Below are positions 16,033 through 24,504 of a stretch of 39,846 nt of DNA, piece by piece. Origin of the DNA: Gallibacter sp963634825 (GTDB taxonomy: Bacteria; Bacillota; Clostridia; Peptostreptococcales; Anaerovoracaceae); assembly GCA_963634825.1 (NCBI GenBank), contig CAVHCP010000011.1:1-39846 (forward strand). The letters run 5' to 3'. Within the stretch, counting starts at the first letter, position 1, and every line of letters begins with the position of its first letter. Under the pieces are notes generated by a model. It ran no database searches. It was given only the letters and a program-made list of their open reading frames with translations, and was not told the DNA's origin. The position numbers were made by a program, and so were the translations under genes.

Positions 16033-17295
16033 TTAAGTTATATTTTCACACTGCAACTGTTTTGGAATCGGCACCTTTGATGCGATAAGCGCCGCCCCTA
16101 TCAGTGGCAAGATGTATACAAGTGGGAAACACAGAAGCAATACCGCAACTGTCATAACCGGCTTCCTGCTGATATATCCATACACGCCAGCCGTCATAGC
16201 CGCTACCGCAAATGTCGGGTCTATGCCGGTAAGCATCGCAAATGCGTATCCGGCCGCCACTCCCGAAAATATAAGCGGAAATATCGTACCTCCACGCCAG
16301 CCCATACCGACGCAAACATTTACTAAAAACATTTTTACCAATGCGGTCAATATTAAAACTATCGCAGAATACTGCGCCCAAGTCGCAATCAAATCGCCCA
16401 TTTCGTGCTCGCCCGAAAATGCCGAAAGCGGCAATAAATATGTTCCTACCGCTATCAGGATGCCGGCTATAACACACGAAACAATCCTGCGATTTTTTAG
16501 CATATCACCGATTTTGAGCGAAAATTTTTCAAAAATCATAAAGCACATTCCGAAAAGGACAGCGACAGCTACTATTGCCAAAAACCACGCCCACTGTATC
16601 CAGCCGATATCATGCTCCGCCTCAAAGCGTGGCAGTCCCGCTCCGCTTCCGAATATTGCTCCAAGTCCTGCGAATGCGCCTATACCGCCGACTGCGCCCA
16701 TACAATAGATAAAGATGCGCGTCGGCTTGCTCACAAGTCTTTCGCGTGGCTGTTTCTTTTTATCCTCATCTATATCTATGCCGATATTGCGTACAATACC
16801 AAAAAGCGGTGCGTTAAAAATAACTCCGAGCGCCGCGCCCATACCGCTCTGTGTCAAAGCAGCAAGCTCGTCACCCTTATATTTGAGCTGGTCTCCCACA
16901 AAACAGCATAGTCCTGCGATAACGCCGGTCAAGCCTGCTTCCGGTCCGATCACGCCACCAAAGATTAGTGGCAAAAGAGCCGAAATAGTAATGATATGCA
17001 GATTGTTGTAAGGGTAGCCACCTTCTTTTTTGACTCTTCCCATTACCTCCGGCAATTCCTCGGGCAAAAGTCCAAACTTTTTTTGCCAAAGACCGATGAT
17101 GATACCGCCAACGACCGTTACTGCTATCATATATGCGAGATTATCAGTCATACCGAGCTTACTTGGTAAAAATTCCCATATAAAATCTATGCCGATGCTC
17201 ATAATTTTTAGAATGAGCCAAATCAGTACGCAAGACACCGCTCCAAGTACAGCAGATAGTACGGAAATAAGTGCTATTTTAAACTGTTTGTTCAT
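16033..17295 (-). CDS. ClC-family chloride channel or transporter
   Basis: A 420-residue membrane protein with the ClC fold pattern: many hydrophobic helices, GPEAGL (residues 117-122) at the selectivity-filter position with a glutamate at 119 that may act as the gate, and RGGTIFPLIFSG near residue 330 corresponding to the GxFxP filter motif. It resembles the YfeO-like branch more than the fluoride-exporting ClC-F branch, but this is by eye. It would move chloride or another anion across the cytoplasmic membrane. The start has AAAAGGA about nine bases upstream. A -10-like TATAAT (minus strand, 17324-17329) lies 29 bases before it, with a poor -35. Confidence 0.85.
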   Translation of the reverse strand: MNKQFKIALISVLSAVLGAVSCVLIWLILKIMSIGIDFIWEFLPSKLGMTDNLAYMIAVTVVGGIIIGLWQKKFGLLPEELPEVMGRVKKEGGYPYNNLHIITISALLPLIFGGVIGPEAGLTGVIAGLCCFVGDQLKYKGDELAALTQSGMGAALGVIFNAPLFGIVRNIGIDIDEDKKKQPRERLVSKPTRIFIYCMGAVGGIGAFAGLGAIFGSGAGLPRFEAEHDIGWIQWAWFLAIVAVAVLFGMCFMIFEKFSLKIGDMLKNRRIVSCVIAGILIAVGTYLLPLSAFSGEHEMGDLIATWAQYSAIVLILTALVKMFLVNVCVGMGWRGGTIFPLIFSGVAAGYAFAMLTGIDPTFAVAAMTAGVYGYISRKPVMTVAVLLLCFPLVYILPLIGAALIASKVPIPKQLQCENIT

Positions 17296-17362
17296 ATTGT
17301 AATTCCTTTTTTCACGCTATAGCATTATAGTAACATATCTCACTTAAGTCGTCCACAGCGCA

Positions 17363-17409
17363 TTTTGATGAGTTTTGATGAGGTTTATCCTATAACCCCC
17401 TATAATCCC
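17363..17409. repeat. Two pairs of 10-bp tandem repeats upstream of the ClC gene
   Basis: TTTTGATGAG occurs twice in tandem (17363-17382, perfect). After seven bases, CTATAACCCC and CTATAATCCC follow in tandem (17390-17409). They are bracketed by CCACAGC (17353-17359) and GCTGTGG (17421-17427). The 10-bp period, close to a helix turn, would suit a DNA-binding protein; an attachment-site remnant is another option. Confidence 0.7.
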
Positions 17410-17433
17410 AAACTTCACCTGCTGTGGTTATGC

Positions 17434-17466
17434 AAAAAGCAGATGGTTACTTGCCATCTGCTTTTT
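17434..17466 (-). terminator. Strong bidirectional terminator
   Basis: A perfect 13-bp stem AAAAAGCAGATGG (17434-17446)/CCATCTGCTTTTT (17454-17466) with a 7-base loop. It has A and T runs on both sides, so it works in either direction. It lies 7 bases past the stop of the possible 26-codon ORF and isolates that locus from the ClC gene. Confidence 0.9.
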
Positions 17467-17472
17467 AGGGAG

Positions 17473-17553
17473 TTAATTATTACTGCGTGTAAAACTAGTT
17501 TTGTTTTTTGTTATGGTTTTACTTTTACGTAGAGCAGTTCCTACTGCTTCCAT
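17473..17553 (-). CDS. Possible small basic peptide of 26 residues
   Basis: An ATG at 17553 has AAAGG nine bases upstream and opens 26 codons to TAA. The product starts MEAVGTALRKSKT and is rich in Lys, Thr and Ser, with no hydrophobic helix, so it would be soluble and strongly basic. It lies between two intrinsic terminators downstream of the consensus promoter at 17755-17783. That layout resembles an attenuated leader or a small-protein gene. A TATAAT (17555-17560) with TTGTAA 17 bp upstream overlaps the ribosome binding region; if used, its transcript would start inside the ORF. I do not recognise the peptide. Confidence 0.4.
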   Translation of the reverse strand: MEAVGTALRKSKTITKNKTSFTRSNN

Positions 17554-17554
17554 T

Positions 17555-17583
17555 ATTATATACCTTTATTTTGTGCGTTACAA
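17555..17583 (-). promoter_or_regulatory. Second possible promoter inside the small locus
   Basis: TTGTAA (17578-17583), 17 bp, TATAAT (17555-17560) on the minus strand. The start point would fall near 17548, inside the 26-codon ORF, giving a non-coding RNA of about 110 bases to the terminator at 17434. The region is AT-rich, so chance is possible. Confidence 0.4.
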
Positions 17584-17635
17584 TAGTAAACTTTATAAAT
17601 CGAGTTTAGTTGCAACGGCCATCAACACCCATAAA

Positions 17636-17748
17636 AACCAAAAAGCTGTTAGGATTAACCTTCACAGCTCTTAGGTATATGAAATGTGAATAAGAAAGAA
17701 AGCTATGTTATTTAAGCCGAATGCTTACTCACCGTATCTCGTTCTTAC
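17636..17748 (-). ncRNA. Putative short leader or small RNA ending in a terminator
   Basis: From the expected start near 17748 (minus strand) a transcript of about 110 bases would run to the hairpin at 17640-17672. Its first 45 bases hold a TAAGC/GCTTA hairpin (17711-17725) and other self-complementary pieces, then a pyrimidine-rich linker. The size and layout (folded 5' part, terminator, small ORF beyond) fit an attenuator or a free-standing small RNA. I could not match it to tmRNA, 6S, RNase P, SRP RNA or a riboswitch class I know. Confidence 0.45.
17640..17672 (-). terminator. Internal terminator of the small locus
   Basis: On the minus strand AGCTGT (17664-17669) pairs with ACAGCT (17644-17649). 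An inner AGG/CCT stem (17659-17661 with 17651-17653) adds to it, and the 3' side runs into TTTTT followed by a second T run. It sits between the consensus promoter and the 26-codon ORF, where it could act as an attenuator. Confidence 0.75.
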
Positions 17749-17754
17749 GTAGGT

Positions 17755-17783
17755 ATTATAACAGTTATGTCACCTTCTGTCAA
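17755..17783 (-). promoter_or_regulatory. Perfect consensus sigma-A promoter without a normal gene
   Basis: Minus strand TTGACA (17778-17783), exactly 17 bp, TATAAT (17755-17760). Its -35 box overlaps the foot of the PFOR terminator hairpin. No long ORF follows before the terminators at 17640-17672 and 17434-17466. Confidence 0.85.
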
Positions 17784-17825
17784 GAAAGCGATTTTGCTAA
17801 AATTCACAAAATCGCTTTTTCTTGA
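17780..17825 (-). terminator. Terminator after the PFOR gene
   Basis: Arms 17780-17796 and 17807-17825 pair over 17 bp with a two-base bulge; the core is AAGCGATTTTG/CAAAATCGCTT. It lies 36 bases past the PFOR stop. The better T run is on the plus strand, so on the minus strand it may be moderate. Confidence 0.7.
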
Positions 17826-17861
17826 TAAAGTGTACTATTTTAGTACTGTTTGTGCTATTTT

Positions 17862-20800
17862 TTATTGCTCAGCCAGCTTTTTGTACTTTTCGTATCTGGC
17901 CTTAGCTTCACCTTCGAGCTTCTCAAAGAGTGCCTCTGCAGCATCCGGGAACTCTTTTAGGAGCGAGTTGTATCTTACCTGTCCCATGATGAAGTCTCTG
18001 AAGCTTTCTGTTGGCTCCTTAGAGTCTAAGATAAACGGATTTTTGCCTGCTGCTTCAAGCTCCGGATTGTATCTGTATAACTGCCAGTAGCCGCTCTTTA
18101 CAGCGTCAGCTATATTTTCTTGAGCCTTGCCCATACCTTTTTTGATACCATGGTTGATACATGGAGCATAGCATATGATAAGTGATGGACCGTTGTAGCT
18201 CTCTGCTTCCTTTATAGCCTTGATAAATTGATTTTTATCTGCGCCCATACCTACCTGAGCAACATAAACATATCCGTAGCTCATAGCCATCATACCAAGA
18301 TCCTTTTTCTTAGTCTTTTTGCCTGATGCCGCAAACTTAGCTACAGCCGAAGTTGGAGTTGCCTTTGAAGCCTGTCCGCCTGTATTCGAATAAACTTCTG
18401 TATCAAATACGAGCACATTGATATCTTCGCCCGAAGCAAGCACGTGGTCAAGTCCGCCATAACCGATATCATACGACCAACCATCACCGCCGACGCACCA
18501 AACGGATTTTTTAACTAAGAAATCCTTTTTGTCCTTGATATCCTTAGCAAGCTCTTTTTCCTTGCCCGAAAGCTTAGCCTCGTCAAGTGCCTTTAGCACA
18601 GCCTCGCTGTACTTTCTCGAATTTTCGCCATCGTTTTTGTTTGCCAGCCAAGTCTCGCAAGCTTCCTTGAGATTGCTGTCGCTTGTTTCCTTTATAAGCT
18701 CGCTCATAGCGTCAGTTATCTTATTTCTCATCTGTACTACGCCTGATGCCATTCCAAGACCATACTCTGCGTTGTCCTCAAATAGCGAGTTTGCCCATGA
18801 AGGTCCTCTGCCATTTTCGTCTACTGTATATGGCATAGATGGCGCCGAAGCACCCCAGATAGATGAGCATCCTGTCGCATTTGCAATCATCATCCTGTCG
18901 CCAAACAGCTGAGTTACAACCTTGATATATGGAGTTTCTCCGCAGCCTGCACAAGCACCGGAAAATTCAAAATATGGTTTAGCAAACTGTGAGCCCTTTA
19001 CTGTTGCCTTTGATGTAATATCATCTCTGATTGGAAGCTTCATCGCATAATCCCAGTTAACAGCATCATCTGTCTGCTCAAGCGCATCTCCGAGAGGTAT
19101 CATCTTTAGTGCCTTTTGCGGTGCCGGACAAATATCCGCACAGTTACCGCAACCTAAGCAATCAAGAGGTGAAACCTGCATTCTGTATTTGAAGTCCTCA
19201 TAACCCTTGCCTTTTGCAGCTACAGCTTCAAGTTTTGCAGGTGCTTTTGCAAGCTCATCGTCTGTCAAAAGCACAGGTCTTATCGCCGCATGAGGACAGA
19301 TAAACGAGCACTGGTTACACTGTATACAGCTGTCCTTATCCCAAACAGGTACATCTACTGCAACGCCTCTCTTTTCGTACGCTGCTGTACCAGATGGGAA
19401 TGTACCGTCTGCCATATCCTTAAATATGCTTACAGGTAAATCATCACCTTCTTGTCTGTTCATAGGCACGAGTACTTTTTCTATAAATTCAGGGAGTTTT
19501 TCGCCCTTCTTCTTTTCGTCCTTTGCGTCCTTCCATGAAGCAGGGATTTCTACCTTATGTACGTTGGTAATACCCTTTTCTACGGCATCTTGATTCATCT
19601 TTACGATATTTTCGCCTTTTTTGCCATAAGCCTTTACGATAGACTCCTTGAGATATTTTGTCGCATCCTCAAGAGGAATAACATTTGCGAGTTTGAAGAA
19701 TGCCGACTGCATGATCATATTGATCCTATTGCCAAGTCCGATCTCCTGCGCAATGTCTGTCGCATTGATGATATAGAAATTGATATCATTTTCTGCCATA
19801 TATTTTTTCATGCTTGCAGGCAAATGCTCGTCAAGCTCCTTTTCGTCCCAAACGCAGTTTAGTACAAATGTACCGCCTTTTTTGAGGCCTCTCAAAAGGT
19901 CATATTGATGTACATATGCCTGATTGTGGCATGCGATAAAGTCAGCCTCTGTGATTAGATATGTCGACTGAATCTTATTTTTACCGAATCTCAAGTGAGA
20001 TACTGTTATACCGCCTGATTTTTTCGAGTCGTATGAGAAGTATCCTTGAGCGTACATATCTGTATTGTCACCGATAATCTTGATAGCCTGCTTATTTGCA
20101 CCTACCGTACCGTCCGAGCCAAGTCCCCAGAACTTGCATCTTACTGTACCTTCAGGCTCAGTTGCAATATCTACAGTTGGAAGCGAAGTCTTGTTCAAAT
20201 CGTCTACGATACCGATTGTAAACTGATTTTTTGGCTTAGCCTCTTTTAGGTTGTTATATACGGCTACAATCTGTCCAGGTGTTGTATCCTTTGAACCAAG
20301 TCCGTATACACCGCCTACAATCTCAGGTGCGTCCTTTTCGTCGCTGTACATAGTCTTGACGTCCATATACAGAGGCGAACCCATAGCGCCCGGCTCTTCT
20401 GCTCTGTCGAGAACGGCAATTTTCTTTACGCTCTTTGGCATAACCTTCTTGAGATATTCAGGTGCCCAAGGTCTGTAAAGTCTTACTTTTATAAGTCCGA
20501 CTTTTTCTCCCTTTGCAAGAAGCGGTTTTAGTGTTTCTTCTATTGTTTCGCAGACAGATCCCATAGCTATGATTACATGCTCTGCGTCAGGAGCTCCTAC
20601 ATAATCAAAGAGCTTATATTTTCTGCCTGTAAGCTTGCCTATCTCGTCCATATATTCCTCAACTACCTTTGGAAGAGCCTCATAGTAAGGCTTGCAAGCT
20701 TCCTTTGCCTGGAAGAATATATCTGGATTTTGTGCTGTACCTCTGATGACAGGATGCTCAGGATTTAGCGCATTATCCCTAAATCTTTGTACTGCGTCCA

Positions 20801-21392
20801 TATCGCAAAGCTTTGCCAAATCCTTGTGATCTATAACTTCTATCTTTTGTATTTCGTGAGAAGTTCTAAATCCGTCAAAGAAATGCAAAAACGGAACTCT
20901 GCCCTTGATTGCCGCAAGATGCGCAACGCCTGCAAGGTCCATAACTTCCTGTACCGATGATGAACATAGCAATGCAAAGCCTGTCTGCCTTGTTGCCATA
21001 ACATCTCCGTGGTCACCAAATATACAAAGAGCATGTGTAGCAAGTGTTCTTGCTGTTACATGAAATACTCCCGGTAGTAATTCTCCTGCTATCTTATACA
21101 TGTTTGGAACCATCAACAAAAGTCCTTGAGATGCTGTATATGTTGTAGTAAGAGCTCCTGCGGCAAGTGAGCCGTGTACAGCTCCTGCAGCTCCGCCCTC
21201 TGACTGCATTTCAACAACTTTTACTTCCTGTCCGAATATATTTTTTTCACCGTGTGCCGCCATGTCATCGACAACTTCTGCCATTGGAGAAGATGGTGTG
21301 ATCGGATATATGGCCGCAACATCCGTAAATGCATAAGATACATATGCTGCTGCGGTGTTGCCGTCCATTGTTTTCATTTTTTTTGTTGACAT
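17862..21392 (-). CDS. nifJ: Pyruvate:ferredoxin (flavodoxin) oxidoreductase
   Basis: This fused single-chain enzyme oxidises pyruvate to acetyl-CoA and CO2 and reduces ferredoxin, central to clostridial fermentation. From ATG 21392 it has 1176 residues, normal for the family. That start has GGAGGG five bases upstream; the in-frame codons further up lie between the promoter and this site. The N-terminal pyruvate-binding domain contains YPITPSSPMAE. Two ferredoxin-type 4Fe-4S motifs lie near residues 690 and 745 (CIQCNQCSFICP, CLGCGNCADICP), followed by the thiamine diphosphate domain with a CAGCGE cluster site near 810 and GDGWSYDIGYGGLDH. It is transcribed alone from a clear promoter and ends at its own terminator. 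Confidence 0.97.
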   Translation of the reverse strand: MSTKKMKTMDGNTAAAYVSYAFTDVAAIYPITPSSPMAEVVDDMAAHGEKNIFGQEVKVVEMQSEGGAAGAVHGSLAAGALTTTYTASQGLLLMVPNMYKIAGELLPGVFHVTARTLATHALCIFGDHGDVMATRQTGFALLCSSSVQEVMDLAGVAHLAAIKGRVPFLHFFDGFRTSHEIQKIEVIDHKDLAKLCDMDAVQRFRDNALNPEHPVIRGTAQNPDIFFQAKEACKPYYEALPKVVEEYMDEIGKLTGRKYKLFDYVGAPDAEHVIIAMGSVCETIEETLKPLLAKGEKVGLIKVRLYRPWAPEYLKKVMPKSVKKIAVLDRAEEPGAMGSPLYMDVKTMYSDEKDAPEIVGGVYGLGSKDTTPGQIVAVYNNLKEAKPKNQFTIGIVDDLNKTSLPTVDIATEPEGTVRCKFWGLGSDGTVGANKQAIKIIGDNTDMYAQGYFSYDSKKSGGITVSHLRFGKNKIQSTYLITEADFIACHNQAYVHQYDLLRGLKKGGTFVLNCVWDEKELDEHLPASMKKYMAENDINFYIINATDIAQEIGLGNRINMIMQSAFFKLANVIPLEDATKYLKESIVKAYGKKGENIVKMNQDAVEKGITNVHKVEIPASWKDAKDEKKKGEKLPEFIEKVLVPMNRQEGDDLPVSIFKDMADGTFPSGTAAYEKRGVAVDVPVWDKDSCIQCNQCSFICPHAAIRPVLLTDDELAKAPAKLEAVAAKGKGYEDFKYRMQVSPLDCLGCGNCADICPAPQKALKMIPLGDALEQTDDAVNWDYAMKLPIRDDITSKATVKGSQFAKPYFEFSGACAGCGETPYIKVVTQLFGDRMMIANATGCSSIWGASAPSMPYTVDENGRGPSWANSLFEDNAEYGLGMASGVVQMRNKITDAMSELIKETSDSNLKEACETWLANKNDGENSRKYSEAVLKALDEAKLSGKEKELAKDIKDKKDFLVKKSVWCVGGDGWSYDIGYGGLDHVLASGEDINVLVFDTEVYSNTGGQASKATPTSAVAKFAASGKKTKKKDLGMMAMSYGYVYVAQVGMGADKNQFIKAIKEAESYNGPSLIICYAPCINHGIKKGMGKAQENIADAVKSGYWQLYRYNPELEAAGKNPFILDSKEPTESFRDFIMGQVRYNSLLKEFPDAAEALFEKLEGEAKARYEKYKKLAEQ

Positions 21393-21429
21393 ATTGCCCT
21401 CCATTTTCCTCATGTTTACCATTATTACA

Positions 21430-21458
21430 ATTTTATGATATGCTATTTTTTTTGTCAA
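21430..21458 (-). promoter_or_regulatory. Promoter of the PFOR gene
   Basis: Minus strand TTGACA (21453-21458), 17 bp, TAAAAT (21430-21435). The start point would be near 21423, giving a leader of about 30 bases with GGAGGG before ATG 21392. A strong promoter fits a major fermentation enzyme. Confidence 0.85.
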
Positions 21459-21498
21459 TATTTACTGTCGTTTATCAGTTTAAAACTTTAGCGATATA

Positions 21499-22824
21499 TC
21501 AGCACAGCTCCCCCGTAAGTGCAAAGGTGTTTGCGCCTACGATTTTAACTGTCACTATCTTGCCTATAAGCGAGCTGTCGCCCTTAAAATTTACTATTTT
21601 ATTTTGTGCGCTTCTGCCCGTCAAAAAGACTTTGTCGCTCTTGCTTTCACTCTCGACGAGTACCTCGCATTTTTTACCTACAAATTTTTCGTTTTGCTTG
21701 GCACTTGAGCGATTTACTTCCTCTACAAGCCTGTTAAATCTCTCGTGCTTTACTTCCTCTGATATTTGCTCGTCGTAGCCTTCGGCGGGTGTACCTCGCC
21801 TCTTGGAATACAAAAATGTAAATGCACTGTCGAAGCAAGCTTCCCTTACAAGGCTCAGCGTATCCTCAAACTCTTCTTCCGTTTCCCCGGGAAAGCCTAC
21901 TATAATATCGGTTGATATCGCTATGTCGCTCCTTGCCTCTCGCAGCTTTTTGACAAGCTTTATGTAATCTTCTCTCGTGTAATGCCTATTCATCCTCTTT
22001 AGAATGTTATCATTTCCCGATTGTACAGGCAGGTGAAAGTAACTGCATAACTTATCGCAAGTCCTATACGCCTCTATCAGCTCGTCGGACAAGTCTTTTG
22101 GGTGTGAAGTCATAAATCTTATACGCTCAAGACCGTCTATGTCATTTACCATATGAAGCAGTGTTGCAAAATTAACCGTATTTTCCGCACCCTTTGAAAC
22201 TCCTTTGTACGAATTTACATTTTGCCCAAGCAATGTGACTTCCTTTACACCGTCCGCAACAAGAGCCTTTATCTCGGCTATTATATCCTCCGGTGCTCTG
22301 CTGCGCTCTCTGCCTCTTGTATATGGCACGATGCAGTATGTGCAGAAGTTGTTGCAGCCAAACATAATATTTACAAAAGCCTTATGCTTATATAGTCTTT
22401 TTGACGGAAGCCCCTCGACGATTTCTCCGCCGTCCTCCCATATTTCGATTTGTCTTTTTTTCTCAGATATGACATTTGCGAGCAAATTTGGAAATTTATG
22501 AATATTATGTGTCCCGAATATGATATCTACCCAAGGATATTTTTCCTTTACGGTATCTATAACATGCTGTTGCTGCATCATACAGCCACAAACGCAAGCT
22601 ACAAATTGCGGATTTTTTTCCTTTAGCTTTTTGAGCTGTCCGAGCATACCGTAAAATCTCTTATCGGCATTGTCACGCACGCTGCATGTGTTTATTATCG
22701 CTATGTCGGCATCTTTTTTGTCATCCGTCTGCTCATATCCAAGCTCCGTCAACATCCCTGCTAAAGTCTCGCTGTCACGCTCATTCATCTGACATCCGAG
22801 CGTTTGTATGTTAAATTTTTTCAT
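21499..22824 (-). CDS. miaB: tRNA 2-methylthio-N6-isopentenyladenosine synthase
   Basis: Radical SAM enzyme that methylthiolates i6A37 in tRNAs reading UNN codons. All landmarks are present in 441 residues: the N-terminal methylthiotransferase domain with Cys 11, 47 and 81 for the auxiliary 4Fe-4S cluster, the radical SAM motif CNNFCTYC (Cys 157, 161, 164) followed by IVPYTRGRERSR, and a C-terminal TRAM-like domain ending TGELC. MiaB is favoured over the related MtaB by NERDSE and the VPYTRGRERSR context. Its start overlaps the end of gpsA by 14 bases, so it belongs to the der-plsY-gpsA transcript. Confidence 0.95.
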   Translation of the reverse strand: MKKFNIQTLGCQMNERDSETLAGMLTELGYEQTDDKKDADIAIINTCSVRDNADKRFYGMLGQLKKLKEKNPQFVACVCGCMMQQQHVIDTVKEKYPWVDIIFGTHNIHKFPNLLANVISEKKRQIEIWEDGGEIVEGLPSKRLYKHKAFVNIMFGCNNFCTYCIVPYTRGRERSRAPEDIIAEIKALVADGVKEVTLLGQNVNSYKGVSKGAENTVNFATLLHMVNDIDGLERIRFMTSHPKDLSDELIEAYRTCDKLCSYFHLPVQSGNDNILKRMNRHYTREDYIKLVKKLREARSDIAISTDIIVGFPGETEEEFEDTLSLVREACFDSAFTFLYSKRRGTPAEGYDEQISEEVKHERFNRLVEEVNRSSAKQNEKFVGKKCEVLVESESKSDKVFLTGRSAQNKIVNFKGDSSLIGKIVTVKIVGANTFALTGELC

Positions 22825-23821
22825 GCTTTTTTTCTCTTCCCATCAGAGCCTCGACTGCTTCCTTTGCGTCGATCTTGCCCTGTATTATTTCATATATTTT
22901 TTCTGTAATAGGCATCTCTACATTGTGTTTTTTAGAAAGACCATATGCCGCTTTAGTCGTAAATACGCTTTCGACTACCATACCAATCTTTTTTGCCGCC
23001 TCATCTACGCTGTCGCCCTCACCTATGAGTATACCGCAACGCCTGTTTCGGCTGTGCATGGATGTGCATGTTACTATCAAATCACCGACGCCTGTAAGTC
23101 CCAAGAAAGTTTCTTTTTTTGCTCCGAGCTCCTCGCCGAGCCTTGCGATCTCTGTCAAGCCTCTTGTCATAAGCGCCGCCTTTGCGTTGTCTCCAAATTT
23201 CATACCGTCGGATATGCCGGCTCCGAGTGCGATGATGTTTTTTAGCGCACCGCCAAGCTCAACGCCGACTACATCGTCCTGCACATATGTCCTAAAGCGA
23301 TCGGTAAAAAAGAGCTCCTGTACATTTTTTGCTGTTTGCATATCAGCACCAGCTATTGCTACCGTCGTCGGCAATCTTTTTGCGACCTCCTCTGCGTGAC
23401 TCGGTCCTGATATTACGACATATCTTTTCTCTGTTATATTTGGTACAATCTCATCTGCTACCTCAGAAAGTCTCAGGTAAGTTTTGTCCTCTATTCCCTT
23501 TGCCGCATTTATAACGACCGCATCATCCTTCATATATGCTGTCGCATTTTGAAATGTGCTTCTAAATGCCTGCGTAGGTACTGCAAAAAGCAAATAATCT
23601 GCACCTTCTACAGCCTGTTTTATATCGCTTGTTATCGTTATGTTTTCTTTTAACTTCGCGCCCGGCAGATACTTTTTATTTTCCCTATGCTCTGCCATAT
23701 CAGCTGCCTGTTTTTCGTTTCTGACCCAAATAGTTATATCATTTTCCTTTTCGGAAAGAACCGTCGCAAGAGCCGTGCCCCAGCTGCCTGCTCCTATAAC
23801 TCCTATTTTTTGTTTATGCAT
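22811..23821 (-). CDS. gpsA: Glycerol-3-phosphate dehydrogenase [NAD(P)+]
   Basis: It reduces dihydroxyacetone phosphate to sn-glycerol-3-phosphate, the backbone used by PlsY just upstream. The 336-residue protein begins with a Rossmann motif GAGSWGTALA (residues 10-19) and carries SGPSHAEEVA, VELGGALKNIIALGAGI with the catalytic-type lysine, and GLTGVGDLIVTC, all typical of GpsA. It starts 29 bases after plsY and overlaps miaB by 14. The order der-plsY-gpsA is common in Firmicutes. Confidence 0.97.
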   Translation of the reverse strand: MHKQKIGVIGAGSWGTALATVLSEKENDITIWVRNEKQAADMAEHRENKKYLPGAKLKENITITSDIKQAVEGADYLLFAVPTQAFRSTFQNATAYMKDDAVVINAAKGIEDKTYLRLSEVADEIVPNITEKRYVVISGPSHAEEVAKRLPTTVAIAGADMQTAKNVQELFFTDRFRTYVQDDVVGVELGGALKNIIALGAGISDGMKFGDNAKAALMTRGLTEIARLGEELGAKKETFLGLTGVGDLIVTCTSMHSRNRRCGILIGEGDSVDEAAKKIGMVVESVFTTKAAYGLSKKHNVEMPITEKIYEIIQGKIDAKEAVEALMGREKKHEKI

Positions 23822-23850
23822 ATTTCTTACCCTTTTTGCTTTTACACTTT

Positions 23851-24504
23851 TTATCTTTTATCCTGCACATCATTTTTCTTAGCTCCAAGCTTTGGCTCCT
23901 CGCCCTTTATGAGCCTCTTTATGTTGCCTCTGTGTTTTACCAAAAGGATCACTGCCAAAGCAACACCTACAGGCATAAATGTCTTATCATAAAAATATGT
24001 TACTGCAGGAAATGTTACAGCTCCAAGCAGGGAGCCAAACGACATACGCCTCGAAATGGCAACGCCTACTGCAACTATCAAAAGTGCTGTAAGCCCCATG
24101 AGCGGCATATATGCTGTCAAAGCGCCGAATGCTGTCGCAACGCCCTTGCCACCCTTAAATCCAAAAAATATCGGCCATATATGTCCTGCAACTACGGCAA
24201 GTACGCAAATCTGTGCAACTGTATTGCCACACAGCAAGCCGGCAAGGACGACTGCTATACTGCCCTTTAGTATGTCTATAATAAGCGTTGCTACCGCTGC
24301 CTTTTTGCCGAGCACACGAAGCACATTTGTAGTACCTGCGTTGCCACTACCTTCTTTTTTTATGTCTATGCCATGTGCCTTGCCTATCAATATAGCAGGC
24401 GAAATATTACCTATGAGGTCTGCTACTACGATCGCTATTATTACCATCCACTCATATCCCGCATTGCCTGCAGCAATGCCAAGCAGACCGACTGAATTAT
24501 ACAT
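23851..24504 (-). CDS. plsY: Glycerol-3-phosphate acyltransferase (acyl-phosphate type)
   Basis: Membrane enzyme that moves an acyl group from acyl-phosphate, made by PlsX, to glycerol-3-phosphate, giving lysophosphatidate. I start at ATG 24504 (217 residues), which overlaps the der stop codon and has GGGAG upstream; a TTG ten codons further up is less likely. Motifs are SGNAGTTNVLRVLG (about 53-66) and FFGFKGGKGVATAFG, set among five or so hydrophobic helices, with a basic, charged cytosolic tail. Together with plsX (31036-32055) and gpsA it provides the first steps of phospholipid synthesis in this block. Confidence 0.95.
   Translation of the reverse strand: MYNSVGLLGIAAGNAGYEWMVIIAIVVADLIGNISPAILIGKAHGIDIKKEGSGNAGTTNVLRVLGKKAAVATLIIDILKGSIAVVLAGLLCGNTVAQICVLAVVAGHIWPIFFGFKGGKGVATAFGALTAYMPLMGLTALLIVAVGVAISRRMSFGSLLGAVTFPAVTYFYDKTFMPVGVALAVILLVKHRGNIKRLIKGEEPKLGAKKNDVQDKR

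Noticed and set aside
17363..17390. Hammerhead-like GATGAG boxes
   Set aside because: The CUGANGA and GAAA core with three stems is not present; the boxes are explained as a 10-bp tandem repeat.
17296..17470. Fluoride riboswitch ahead of the ClC gene
   Set aside because: The conserved aptamer bases were not found, and the protein looks closer to the YfeO-like than the ClC-F branch.
17434..17760. tmRNA, 6S, RNase P or SRP RNA in the gene-poor stretch
   Set aside because: No tRNA-like ends, no RNase P or SRP core motifs; an internal terminator splits the stretch.
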